Assembly (NCBI GenBank): GCA_027704905.1
Contig: CM051013.1
Location: 10,184,473-10,248,472, forward strand
Source: Muraenolepis orangiensis
Taxonomy: Eukaryota > Chordata > Actinopteri > Gadiformes > Muraenolepididae
Direction of reading: 5' to 3'
DNA: 64,000 nt
The notes under the pieces: generated by a model
What the model was told of the DNA's origin: nothing
The model's database searches: none
What the model saw: only the letters and a program-made list of their open reading frames with translations
Made by a program: the position numbers and the translations under genes
Shown: piece by piece, positions 16,522 through 27,777 of the stretch
Numbering within the stretch: position 1 is the stretch's first letter
Layout of the letters: each line of letters opens with the position of its first letter

Positions 16522-16523
<2 letters not shown>

Positions 16524-16686
16524 CAGTGCACAACAGCAGGCTTGGTCAGTGACATTTTCGGATGACTGGGCAGTTGTCACAAAAACAGGAAGAGGTGGGC
16601 GGAGCCTATTGGAGGGGGCTTGTTGGGATTCAACCAATCATTTGAGTGGGCTCGGCTCTCTCCCTCCTCTCCCCCCCCCCTCCCCT

Positions 16687-16789
16687 CACACACTGCTGTG
16701 CTCTCTCTCTCCCTCTCTTCCACACACTGCTGTGCTCTCTCTCTCCCTCTCTTCCACACACTGCTGTGCTCTCTGTCTCTCTCTCGCTT
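16687..16789. repeat. 34-bp tandem repeat, three copies
   Basis: CACACACTGCTGTGCTCTCT begins each unit, followed by CT-rich sequence. The three units lie at exact 34-bp spacing. Confidence 0.92.
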
Positions 16790-17045
16790 TCTCTGGGAGC
16801 GATAGAGCGGTGACATCTGAGGACATAGAGCGAGATGGAGCTTAGCAGTCCCACCCCTGCACTGGAGAGAGAGAGACACACAGACAGACAGACAGAATGA
16901 TTGGCAATACAAATAGTACATTTTCTAAGGCCAATAGATTACCTTGAAAATGAGAGGAACAGAGAAGGTGAACACAGAGAAGAGACGTGAACACATGAGG
17001 CACTTGAATGCTAAACTGCTATAATCCAATAGTGCCCCTTTTCAA

Positions 17046-17047
<2 letters not shown>

Positions 17048-17086
<39 letters not shown>
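17048..17086. repeat. (CA)n microsatellite
   Basis: A CA run of about 19 units. Confidence 0.94.
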
Positions 17087-17087
<1 letters not shown>

Positions 17088-17990
17088 ACACAAACAGGCT
17101 CCTAATCCGCCATTTAATGAGCAGCCGTACTTGTGAGCTTGTGCCGCAACGTGCGTCCAAGTTCCCCTCATCAGTCTAATGAAACCCCAGTAGGACTTCC
17201 ATTCATCACACCAGGCTAGCTCCCGCGCTAGCTCTCATACACCACATGGTTTCCCAACCTGATGGTTCCCCAACCCACTCGCGGCAGTGGAGTCATTGGG
17301 AAATTGCTGACATATTAAGCACTTGATATTTGATGATACAAATTGGATTGAAATGTTTGATGAAAGGTCTCATATATCCCTCGTGGCGACCAATCACTTA
17401 AGTGTGGCATACGTTTGGTGGCTGATACTGCGGGCAGATGAGGAGGTTGGGTTTAACCGATGTATGTGGCAGATGAAGGTTGGGTTCAAACGCAGATAGG
17501 GTAATTTGGGGTACAAAAAGATAATAATAATAATAATAATTGCGTCACATGCCAATTTGGAACCATTGGACTAGCGCTGCCACTTAGCGCTACAGTCCGC
17601 CGCTACATCCGCATAAATCCACATACGTCTCCTTTTGTTCTACCTGACTTGAGGCGATGGCTTTGACTGGCATATAGCTGTTTTGTTTTAAATAGACCTT
17701 CTGCTTTAGTGTGGGCTGGGAGAGAGCGACTAGGGCCTCAATGTTGACATGGAAACCAAGAATAGAACATGATCCGGATGGAAGTTGAGTTGTATGAAGG
17801 GTGTTGTGGCTGTGACTCTGATCACTGAAAGTTGATTCAGTGACAGAGTCCAGATCATTTCAAATCATCACCAAATCAATTCACCAAAATCCTCTCAGCT
17901 TACTTTCCCATCTTGGATTAATAACGTACATCTTAACTAAGTATCTTAAATAGCAAGCATGTTCGATAACAATCTTTGAATCATAACATA
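17087..17990. other. Non-coding stretch with short (TAA)n at 17,520
   Basis: No reading frame or splice-bounded exon with a recognisable family was found. Confidence 0.5.
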
Positions 17991-18229
17991 ATGGGGGCGG
18001 CAGTATAGCTCAGGCGGTAGTGCGGTTGCCGCTGGTTCGATCCCCGGCTCCTCCTAGCAAAAACTGTCAAAGTGTCCTTGAGCAAGACACCCTAACCCTA
18101 ACTGCTCTTGACGTGCTGGCTGTGGCCTAGCATGGAGGACTCTGCCGTCGGTGGTTGAATGGGTAAATGTGAGGCATGACTTAAAAAAAAGCGCGTTGGA
18201 TAGAAGCGCTATAAAAAGGCAGTCCAGTC
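17991..18229 (+). mobile_element. tRNA-derived SINE with 9-bp target duplication
   Basis: The element starts with a tRNA-related head: an A box TAGCTCAGGCGG (18,006-18,017) and a B box GGTTCGATCC (18,034-18,043). A body follows containing GTCCTTGAGCAAGACACCCT and an end with a GCGCTATAAAAAGGC motif. The direct repeat CATAACATA flanks it exactly (17,982-17,990 and 18,230-18,238), so the insertion boundaries are certain. Compared with the minus-strand copies in the two esterase introns (31,776-32,005; 51,440-51,651), this copy lacks about 20 bp between the A and B boxes. That shortening probably weakens Pol III transcription. The SINE family name is not assigned. Confidence 0.88.
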
Positions 18230-18285
18230 CATAACATATCAGCCTTCAATCAAATCAGATTTGTTGAATTCATTGCTAGCAGCAG

Positions 18286-18326
<41 letters not shown>
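18286..18326. repeat. (TA)n microsatellite
   Basis: An alternating TA run of about 20 units. Confidence 0.93.
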
Positions 18327-18329
<3 letters not shown>

Positions 18330-18381
18330 TATATCTACAATCAAAACCACACAACTTTATCCAAAACATTTTTATAATAAC

Positions 18382-18468
18382 AAGAAGAAGAAGAAGAAGA
18401 AGAAGAAGAAGAAGAAGAAGAAGAAGAAGAAGAAGAAGAAGAAGAAGAAGAAGAAGAAGAAGAAGAAT
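18382..18468. repeat. (GAA)n microsatellite, ~29 units
   Basis: A perfect AAG/GAA trinucleotide array. It abuts a TAGCTTTATTTGTACAGCAC segment typical of the 3' end of a fish retroposon in minus orientation, so it may have grown from that element's tail. Confidence 0.93.
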
Positions 18469-18535
18469 CTAGCTTTATTTGTACAGCACTTTTCAATACA
18501 GGAGGCAACGTGCTTCACAACAGTCAATACAAAAC

Positions 18536-18765
18536 ACACAGGAACAGGAAAGACCCCATCAACAAAACACACCAACCGGAAAAACACCACCAACCAAACA
18601 CAACAACAGGAAAGACCCCATCAACAAAACACACCAACCGTAAAAACCCCACGTAACAAAACACACCAACAGGAAAAACACCACCCAACAAAACACACCA
18701 ACAGGACAAACACCACCCAACAAACACACCAGCAGGGGAAACACCACCCAACAAAAGCTTCCCTG
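18536..18765. repeat. ~32-bp minisatellite, A/C-rich
   Basis: About seven degenerate units built on AACAAAACACACCAACAGG followed by AAACACCACC. Phase slips of 1-2 bp occur between units. Confidence 0.85.
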
Positions 18766-20137
18766 TTCCAAAGTCCAAGGGGGGGGCTCTAACAGCTCAG
18801 ACCCGGTCACCAATGACCCCTCAGGTAAACTGCTAGCCAGCTAAAACATGTCATCACATGTTTTGAAGTGAGTAAAGAGCCAAGCTGCAGCATTTTGAAC
18901 TAACTGTAGGCGGAAGACTGATGTCCGACTGAGACAATAGTTACAAGTTAAATATATCTATATTAATTGTTGCTACATGACCAGAGAGAAACAGTACCCG
19001 CATTGTGGTGGTGCAAAGCTGGATGGAAAATCTGCTAATTATTCATTTTATAACTTGTGTGTTGTGGAGGGAGATATTGCCTTTGAACCACGACAAACAG
19101 AAGACCCTATTTTGCACTGACTTGTATATCAAAGTACTTCAGGTAAAGCATAAAAAAACATAAAGTTTAAAACATGCTTCAGGGCCAGAGCCATCACCGA
19201 GTGCTGCCCGGTGGTCGAGCAATTAATCTGGGATCAACTGCCATGGAAGTTTGTTTATCTCAGGAGAAAACCCATCCCCTCGGGGGCCTTACGGAAGACA
19301 TAGAGAGCACATTTAACACTATTGTTGTAGCAACGTCATTACACCTCACAAGGAACCCATTAACAATATTTATGTATTGTTTGTATGATTTTACAACACT
19401 TGAACGTTGATTTCAACTTGGCCATCTTTCCACCACGACCGGTTTGTTTTGGATGGTGATTTAACGGTTGTACTCCATTGAACTTCGCACTTCTATGTGT
19501 GTCCCTATCTGAAAGGTGGAGTGTAAATAAAGTTTTATTGACTTATTTACTAACTGTAAAGAGAGGAGTGACAGGGGGTTTCTGATTGGACAATACTGAA
19601 TGTTACCATGGTAACCGTGGTGGTTAGACCAAGACAGAGGAGAGCCCAGGTTCACATGTGTCCTGCGTGCTGCCCACGTGCTTAATGAGCAACGTGCTAT
19701 CCCCTCTTATCAAATAAGTATATTCTGCATTTGTGACCCAATACGTCGCCATGACAACTAGAACCCTGAAACCTAGAAACAAATCAGTTTTACCTGATGG
19801 GTGATCGGTGGTTCTAATTGAATTCAAGTTACTCAGTTTTCATCGAAAATCAAAACCCCTCACACTAACGAGTCAGACATCTGAAAACCAACGGACACAC
19901 CTTCCGACTGTGATTCCCCATTGCTAGGGTGAGACACACAACAGACCCGCTTTGACTAGTCTGCTCTCCCGATCCCCTCTCCAACAGGAGATTAAGGGGT
20001 ACCATGGGTACCGGGGGTAGGGGGTCGGACGGGCCCCAGCAATGTGTGTTCTGTGGCGGGCTGGGGAACGGCATAACTTGGCCCACTCCCTTATGGAGCC
20101 CCCTGGCATCTGTTATTATTTAATAACCTGCCTGTAA
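18766..20137. other. Non-coding stretch, no gene recognised
   Basis: The 18,800-18,950 part resembles an old interspersed repeat but cannot be named. Nothing else is recognisable. Confidence 0.45.
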
Positions 20138-20250
20138 CTCCTTCTTCTTCTTCTTCTTCTCCTCCTCCTCCTCCTCCTTCTCAAGAGCACAATGTGGCCG
20201 CGGTGAGCACCTCATTACAGCAAATAGTTCTCTGAACCCCACACTGGGGC

Positions 20251-20284
<34 letters not shown>
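20138..20284. repeat. (CTT)n(CCT)n and (CA)n microsatellites
   Basis: CTT then CCT trinucleotides at 20,140-20,181, and a (CA)n run at 20,254-20,284. Confidence 0.9.
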
Positions 20285-20292
<8 letters not shown>

Positions 20293-20384
20293 TACACTTT
20301 GCAAAGGGAGGGGGGGGGGGTCTTCATTACATGTATTCAAAATAAAAGACACGCCATTCACACCATTTAGAGATGCCATTGTTG

Positions 20385-21141
20385 TGTCACACTGTGAGTG
20401 TGTTGTTGTGTCACACTGTGAGTGTGTTGTTGTGTCACACCGAGAGTGTGTTGTTGTGTCAAACCGAGAGTGTGTTGTTGTGTCACACTGAGAGTGTGTT
20501 GTTGTGTCACACTGTGAGTGTGTTGTTGTGTCACACCGAGAGTGTGTTGTTGTGTCACATCGAGAGTGTGTTGTTGTGCCACACCGAGAGTGTGTTGTTA
20601 TGTCACACTGTGAGTGTGTTGTGTCACACTGAGAGTGTGTTGTTGTGTCACACTGAGAGTGTGTTGTTGTGTCACACTGAGTGTGTTGTTGTGTGTTGTT
20701 GTGTCACACTGTGAGTGTGTTGTTGTGTCAAACCGAGAGTGTGTTTTTGTGTCACACTGAGAGTGTGTTGTTGTGTCACATCGAGAGTGTGTTGTTGTGC
20801 CACACCGAGAGTGTGTTGTTATGTCACACTGTGAGTGTGTTGTGTCACACTGAGAGTGTGTTGTGTCACACTGAGAGTGTGTTGTTGTGTCACACTGAGT
20901 GTGTTGTTGTGTGTTGTTGTGTCACACTGAGAGTGTGTTGTTGTGTCACACCGAGAGTGTGTTGTTGTGTCACACCGAGTGTGTTGTTGTGTCACACCGA
21001 GTGTTTTGTTGTGTCACACCGAGAGTGTGTTGTTGTGTCACACTGAGTGTGTTGTTGTGTGTTGTTGTGTCACACTGAGAGTGTGTTGTTGTGTCACACC
21101 GAGTGTGTTGTTGTGTCACACCAAGAGTGTGTTGTTGTTAT
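20385..21141. repeat. 24-bp minisatellite with ~221-bp higher-order repeat
   Basis: The unit is TGTTGTTGTGTCACAC plus a variable 8-bp end (CGAGAGTG, TGAGAGTG or TGTGAGTG), repeated about 30 times. Because 24 is a multiple of three, long Val-Leu-Leu-Cys-His frames appear on both strands. Variant units recur as blocks: the CACATCGAGAG variant at 20,556 reappears at 20,777 with the same following variants. This shows duplication of multi-unit blocks of about 221 bp. Confidence 0.92.
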
Positions 21142-21892
21142 TATGTAGTACTACCTGTAGTACTAACTCTAACACAAAATGCAAATACTACAGGCAAGTC
21201 CACGTCCTCTTCTAAATTAAACTTTAATTACTGACTACTAGTGTTGAACCCAATACTGTTCAATAGTGTCAAACACACATTAAGCACTACGCAATTGTAT
21301 ATACAATTAATATTTCTGCCGAGAACATACCATATTATTAAGAGAACAATATATATGAACATGAAATCAGAACTTTAGTTTGTACTTTTTGTCTTGGCCA
21401 ATTAGGTCCTGCTCCATAGAAAACAATGACTATATCCGCTGCTTGAAGATTCATAGACACGTTCTGACACTAATTGGACTGCAAGTGACAGATTTAATTT
21501 TAAACGTTTTATAAATCATGCGTTACTCTGACCCTTCAAGTCAGTTTGTGCTTTGAATGAATATTTCAAAATCAGAAATGAATATCGTAATTGACAGAAT
21601 ATAATAAAATACAGGAGAATAGAATAGAATCAAAGACAATTACTCATTTGCATTAGCTCATTTTAACTAACATAAAACAGAAAGAAGACCCATTTTCTCA
21701 AATCTTAACGAAGTGAACTAAGCTGAGTGGCAATAATACTAAAACACGAATCATTAGAATATTCATATTTGTACCTATGCTTAAAAGCAACAATTCCATC
21801 CATGTTATCCTATTTTCCCTTAATTCTCGAACATTTCGTTTTGTTCTCCCCCCACCCAGAGACCTTACCACACAATGCTGAACATAACGTTG
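21142..21892. other. AT-rich non-coding stretch, no gene recognised
   Basis: No exon or named repeat is recognised. Confidence 0.5.
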
Positions 21893-21893
21893 T

Positions 21894-21970
<77 letters not shown>
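21893..21970. repeat. (CA)n microsatellite, ~39 units
   Basis: An uninterrupted CA dinucleotide run. Confidence 0.96.
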
Positions 21971-21974
<4 letters not shown>

Positions 21975-22499
21975 AATGGTCTATTATTACAAGTGACGGA
22001 CGGCGGTGCTTCAAATCAAGCGACCCTCCATGTGTGTTTGGCCTCCCTCCTGCACACATGTGGAATGTGCAGAGTCTCACACACACACCGAGCCCACCGT
22101 GTGTCCCGTAACAACAGATGAATAACAACCGGCCGCGGCAGCCTACTTCCCGGGTAGCACCGAACACATTATGGACGTAATGTAGAAACTGGCGGCCAGA
22201 CGTAATGTGCCGGGCCCCCGTTTTAACCAGCCAGATTAAAACGGGGCATTGCCGTGGTCTTTACCTGATGTGGCATAGCAAGCGTCACTTTGCACAGTAG
22301 CAGCGGGACGTCCAGAGTTGAGAGGGAGAGGGAGAGGGGGGGGGTGGTCGCCAGATCTCCACACGGTCGGCTATGCGTCCTGGTGGGCTGCGTTTACAAT
22401 TCCCTCGCTGAAAACTTTTTTTCCTCCTCGGCCAAAAAACTGTCAACAAAAGGAGGAGAAAAGGGGGGGGGGGAGAATTACGCAAAGCTGATGATCACG

Positions 22500-23110
22500 A
22501 GGCGGGATCTGGGACAGGGGACCACCGAGCCCCCCCCAGCGATTCCCTCTGACGGAATCCCGTTAAATGACCACTAAAACGGGAGCAAACCGCGTGTCCG
22601 TCTGCTCCACGACAGCGCGTCGACTGCGCAACGGGCCGCGCTTTAACGTCATTACTAGAAGGCGCGGTGGGCACGTTGTTGGTGCCAAGCGCGTGTCCAA
22701 ATATCGCGGCTAGGAGGCAACAAACAGCAACAGCCGCACATTTTAGAGCACTCAAAAAAAAAAGCGTGCGTTCGACTCGGCCTGAAAGCACTTTTTTCAG
22801 GACGCTCACAAGACGAAAAGCCAAACAACACACCCCTGCATGTGTTTACGAGCTATTGTGCGACGCTCCAGCGAGACAATATAGAAAAAGGGGTAACTTA
22901 CATTAATCCACGCGGAGAGCCACGTAGTCGAGCACTATTACAGCAGCGTTCAGATCTCAGTCTGCAGAGACGGACACCACTTCTCTCTATGGTCCCGCCC
23001 CGCAGATTATGAGAGAAGAATATCTATACATATATCATTCACTACGACCAATCAGGGGACGCCGCTAAACCAAGGTCTCTCGTCCTATTGGGGGAGAGAG
23101 CCGTCTGTCA
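22500..23110 (-). promoter_or_regulatory. Candidate CpG-rich promoter and first exon, minus strand
   Basis: CpG dinucleotides are clearly enriched compared with the flanks. Reading the minus strand from the right there is a CCAAT box (23,094-23,098), a second CCAAT element inside ACCAATCAG on the plus strand (23,047-23,055) and a GC box (22,994-23,003). About 90 bp of GC-rich sequence then leads into a strong splice-donor match GTAAGT (22,896-22,901). This order is what a TATA-less promoter plus non-coding first exon would look like, with the gene continuing leftwards out of the window and the microsatellite field as its first intron. No downstream coding exon was identified, so this remains inference. 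Confidence 0.4.
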
Positions 23111-23424
23111 ACGAGTGTCGCCGTCGACTCTTCTACCATATAGGGGTGTGTCATGAAACAAGGCCCTCGGCTCTGGAGTAAACACATTTGAAAAGTTTAT
23201 GTTTTTTTTATGTAAGACTAACATAATATGTAATTAGAGACGCAGAAAAGGTATTAACGCGATGTTGTGATGTATGCATGTAATCTATATATAATCTATT
23301 CCGAATTGAAGGCTATTGAACTGCAATTTATCCATGGGGGACACTACAGCTGATGTTGCTGTGTCCAACTGCCAAGTTTAACTTGACCATTGAAACAGTC
23401 ACTCACGTTCAAGTTATGTTATCG

Positions 23425-23475
23425 TGTGTGCGTGTGTGCGTGTGTGCGTGTGTGTGTGCGCGCGCGCGCGCGAGC
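23425..23475. repeat. (GT)n/(CG)n microsatellite
   Basis: GTGTGC and GT units pass into a run of alternating CG at 23,459-23,471. Such purine-pyrimidine alternation can adopt Z-DNA. Confidence 0.9.
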
Positions 23476-23611
23476 AAACGCGTGTGTTAGGGGCGGGAAT
23501 GGTGTGTGTGTGTTTACATTAGTGTATTCTGTGTTTATGGACACATATGCTCAGACCACCAGGAATGCAAGCTGGGCCCCGTGTCTGTCAGCCAGCCATG
23601 TAAATACCGCA

Positions 23612-23777
23612 GTTTAGCCCCGCCCACAGACACTATGGACCATATAGAGGGAGTAGGTTTAGCCCCGCCCACAGACACTATGGAACATGTAGAGGGAGTA
23701 GGTTTAGCCCCGCCCACAGACACTATGGAACATGTAGAGGTAGTAGGTTTAGCCCCGCCCACAGACACTATGGAAAC
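23612..23777. repeat. 45-bp minisatellite, ~3.7 copies
   Basis: Units starting TTTAGCCCCGCCCACAGACA repeat at an exact 45-bp period from 23,613. Each carries a GC box (CCCCGCCC), giving four evenly spaced potential Sp-factor sites about 600 bp from the candidate promoter. Confidence 0.93.
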
Positions 23778-24465
<688 letters not shown>

Positions 24466-24543
24466 AGACTAGGAGGGAGTGAGAGAAACAGAGAGATACA
24501 GAACCAGTGAGAGGGATACAGACAGAGAGAGCTACAAACATAC

Positions 24544-24574
<31 letters not shown>

Positions 24575-25199
24575 GAGAGCGAGAGTGTTTTCTGGTCACC
24601 TGGCTCCCGCGGTGCGACCAGTCTCAGCTGGAAAAGCAAACAGAAGGAGACGGAGCTGGCCTCTCCCTCCGCCATGAATACTCTCCTCAGACTCCCCCTG
24701 GATTCAGAGCTCCAGTCAGTCGCTCGCTGTGCAGACGGCTGGCTCAGAGCCCCCCCCCCCCACCACCCCGCCCCCCCCCCCCCACCCCAGATAGAGACAC
24801 ACTGGGGGTAGGGGATAGGGAGCCACAGGGGTTAGGGGGGGTTAGGGAGCAGGGAGTTAGAATCACTTGAGTTAGATGTGAGCGGTGAGAGAGGGTAGGA
24901 GAGTCGGCCGTGGACCAAGCAAGTTCAGAGAAACCTGATTTGAGTTATCATATGTAATAAACTTTTTTGTTTGTTTCCCTGACCTTTTTGTTGGTGTAGC
25001 TTGCCCTGCATTTTTTGGAACTTTTGTGTTTTCCTTATTGGAGGATCTAGTTACCTGTTGGAACTGTTATTGCTTTTTCCCTGACTGTGTCATAGAAGCG
25101 CCATAGTGACTGAGTCATTAAACAAAGTCTCTTGCCTATGCTGTATTCTGGGTATCCTTTGGGTGCTTTTGGGAATCCGTCTGCCTCTCCGGTCCATGG
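24466..25199. other. Non-coding; (CAGA)n near 24,545 and poly-C near 24,760
   Basis: A short CAGA array and two C-rich runs are visible. No gene is recognised. Confidence 0.5.
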
Positions 25200-25480
25200 A
25201 CCGTGACAATTATAACTGATATGATACAGTTCTTAAACCTAATAAACTAAATATACTTAGTTATACTGTAACTGATTTCATATTGTTATTTTACATAATA
25301 AACGTAATATACTTAGTTATATAATAACTCGATTTTAGATAGTTATTATACTTTAAAAAAGGAAATATACTTAGTCATATTATAACTGATTTGATGCACT
25401 TATTATACCTAATAAATGTAATATACTTTGTTATATTATAACTGATTTATTTTATTATTAAAAAAAAAGGTAATATTACA
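25200..25480. repeat. AT-rich ~57-bp tandem repeat, 4-5 units
   Basis: Units of the form AATATACTTAGTTATAT, then TATAACTGATTT, then TTATTATACCTAATAAA repeat with divergence. AT-rich sequence with weaker repetition continues to about 25,700. Confidence 0.75.
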
Positions 25481-25849
25481 TTTTTATTTAATATTTCAAT
25501 AGTTATTAGTTATTATATGTTATTGATTATAACGTATACTACAATTTTATATAGTTATACATAATGAACTTGATATTCTAAGCCATATTATAACTGATTT
25601 TATAAACTTTGATTTTATAAACTTTGATTTTATAAATCATAATCATTTCAATAATACAGTATTAATAGTTAATGCAAATTATACTATTTTACAATATTTT
25701 CATGCAGCTTCTTTCTCCAACACTCACTTCCACCATGCACTCTGTGTGTTTCCTGTGCCCCGGAAAAACAACACATTTAGTGGCTGATGTATGTGGTGTG
25801 TGACTTTCAATCTATCGTATGTTTAAATGTTTAATTGTTAGGGGGGGGG

Positions 25850-27438
25850 CGGCGCAGCGGTGGCTCCGGCTGCGCACCGACGCAAAGATCGTAGAGCAGG
25901 AGGCCCCTGGAGAGCTACCTCCGGAGCCTTCCCCACTCCATCACACAATGGGTTATGTCCCTCCACCCTCGCTGCAGCTGTCAGGAGGAAACTGCAGTAC
26001 CCGGGCCGTCCTCCCGACCAACGCCGGCTCCCCTCCATCCTCCGGCGGACACACGCCGATTACCCCCAGCCTGCCGGGGTTTGACCCTCCCGATGACTAC
26101 CCTTTTGCTCGGCCCTGCATTAGCCCCCAGGCTTTCACCAGAGTTCCCCAGGATCCAGTCTTGGCCTCGGGCCAGAGAAATCCACAAGGAGCGCCTCCTA
26201 CGCTAGGGCAGGAGTGCTGGCTCTGCGGCAGGCTCTGCCATGGAAGTAGGGCAGGTGGTCCAAGTCGCCCCCACGTCAGTGTACTCAGCCGTTCGGTAGG
26301 GGGGGGGGGGGGGTATCCATCAGGCTTTACTGGACTCTGGGAGTTCACAAACTGTGATCCACCAAAGCCTGGTTTGACCAGGGCTTTGTTGGAAGCATCT
26401 TGGGTGGATATTGTATGCATGTATTGCATACACCGCTATCCACTCGCGACCATTGAAAATAGGCATCGGAGGTAAAAGCAGAAAGTGAAGGCCGCAGTTA
26501 GCTCCAGCCTCCAGCCTCCTCTGTTATTAGGTACAGATTGGCCTAGAGTTTTGATAGGTTTGTTTCTGAAGAGAAGGGCACATGTACACGACAGCTAGGG
26601 ATATGCGGAATGTGTTCAGCGGTAATGCAAGCTCGTCCGACTTGGCTCAGGGGAGCAGAGGAGCAGGAAGAGCCAGTGGCAGAGGCTCCGATGGTCCTAC
26701 AGCTAGGTTTGGGTTGAATCAATTCGTACTAGCATGTAACATCCACAGACAGATAGTCTGTGGACTTAAACTTTAACACGTTTAAGTCCATGCTGTGTCA
26801 GTTTGTGCAGAAACCCTCTTTTGTTCGCAGTTCGGGAGACAATTCGGCTGAGACTATTTGCACCGGGAGATAAAGTGCTTGAGTCACTCCCTTGGTAGAC
26901 ACCTTTCTCCCTGTCAGGTGGGAAAGTTGCAGCAACATTTTCCGGGTTGAGAACTCCTGATCGGTTGGGCACAGCTTGTTTTTCTTCGTCACTGGATTTA
27001 ACAAAGGGCTACTGGCAGATTTCCTTGTCTCCAGAGTCCAGGGATAAATGGTCTTCTCCACCCCGTACGTTTGTATCTATTAAGGACACTTTTGTTTGGG
27101 TTGTTCGGGGCTCAAGCCACATTCCAGCGCCTCAAGCATAGTGTGCTGCTGGCCTACCTTGATGATGTCATTATTCATAGTGACACCTGGCGTGTGGGGC
27201 TCAAGGCCAACCCAAAGAAGTGTGGACGATTGGACGGAGGGAGGTACGGTATCTGGGGTACCACTGGGGTACCAGGTAGACAAGACGGAGGCGATAGCAG
27301 CCTGTCCGAGACTTAAAAGCAGATGAGGGCATTCCTGGGACCGGCCGGTTATTATAGGTGGTTCAACCCACCTTTTCGGAACTGACCAGTCCCATGACAA
27401 CGGACCGAGCAGTGCCAGTTAGTGTACTAAGTGGGGGA
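25850..27438 (+). mobile_element. Decayed Ty3/gypsy element internal region
   Basis: The plus strand shows broken pieces of a gypsy polyprotein in the right order. An aspartic-protease site reading LLDSGSSQTVIHQSL lies near 26,325, a LLLGTDWP segment (protease end) near 26,523, and reverse-transcriptase pieces near 26,980 (SSLDLTKGYWQI) and 27,105-27,180 (FGAQATFQRL, then AYLDDVIIHS with the catalytic YLDD). A GPAGYYRWF piece lies near 27,340. The frames shift between these pieces and many stops interrupt them. The thumb, RNase H and integrase domains are missing. It is a non-functional relic, followed by a probable LTR. Confidence 0.8.
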
Positions 27439-27777
27439 TATGTGGTGTGAGAAGGGGGGGTGGGGTTGCGTGGCTTGGCATCAGGTTGCAAACCACGGGG
27501 GGCGGGCGCTAATTGTTGTCGATATATTTACGTTAATTTGCTCTCGCCCCCACACTAAGACTGGATCCTACTTGTCGCGTAGTGGAGACGTCGATCTACA
27601 CCTCAGTCCCGCGAGCAAAGAGACATTGCTCCCGCACTGGACATGATGATCCATTGCATGGAGGAGACACTTCCGCTCCTCAACTATTTTATCGTTTATT
27701 CCAGTCTGACACTAGGTGTTGTAGGCTTGTTGAAACACGGAAATAAAAAGTCTTCTCTTTACCTCTTTTTTGATACA
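27439..27777 (+). mobile_element. Probable 3' LTR of the decayed gypsy element
   Basis: A purine-rich GTGGGGGATA precedes TGTGGTGTGAG, the expected polypurine tract and TG start of an LTR. An AATAAA signal lies near 27,743 and the segment can be closed at GATACA near 27,777. No second LTR copy is present in the window to confirm the ends. Confidence 0.5.

Noticed and set aside
17991..18060. Functional tRNA gene
   Set aside because: The A and B boxes are too close together and the acceptor stem does not pair. The 9-bp target duplication identifies a SINE.
20385..21141. CRISPR-like array
   Set aside because: Units are contiguous with no unique spacers, and the genome is eukaryotic.
20373..21215. 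Cys-His-rich frames of up to 121 codons suggesting metal-binding peptides
   Set aside because: They are produced by a 24-bp tandem repeat open in several frames, with no start context, splice structure or homology.
22495..22833. 112-codon minus-strand frame with a hydrophobic segment
   Set aside because: It has no recognisable family, lies in CpG-rich DNA where stops are rare, and has no supporting splice sites.
25819..26475. 218-codon plus-strand frame as a host gene
   Set aside because: Its right part overlaps, in a different frame, the protease remnant of a gypsy element. The frame is Pro-rich and chance-like.
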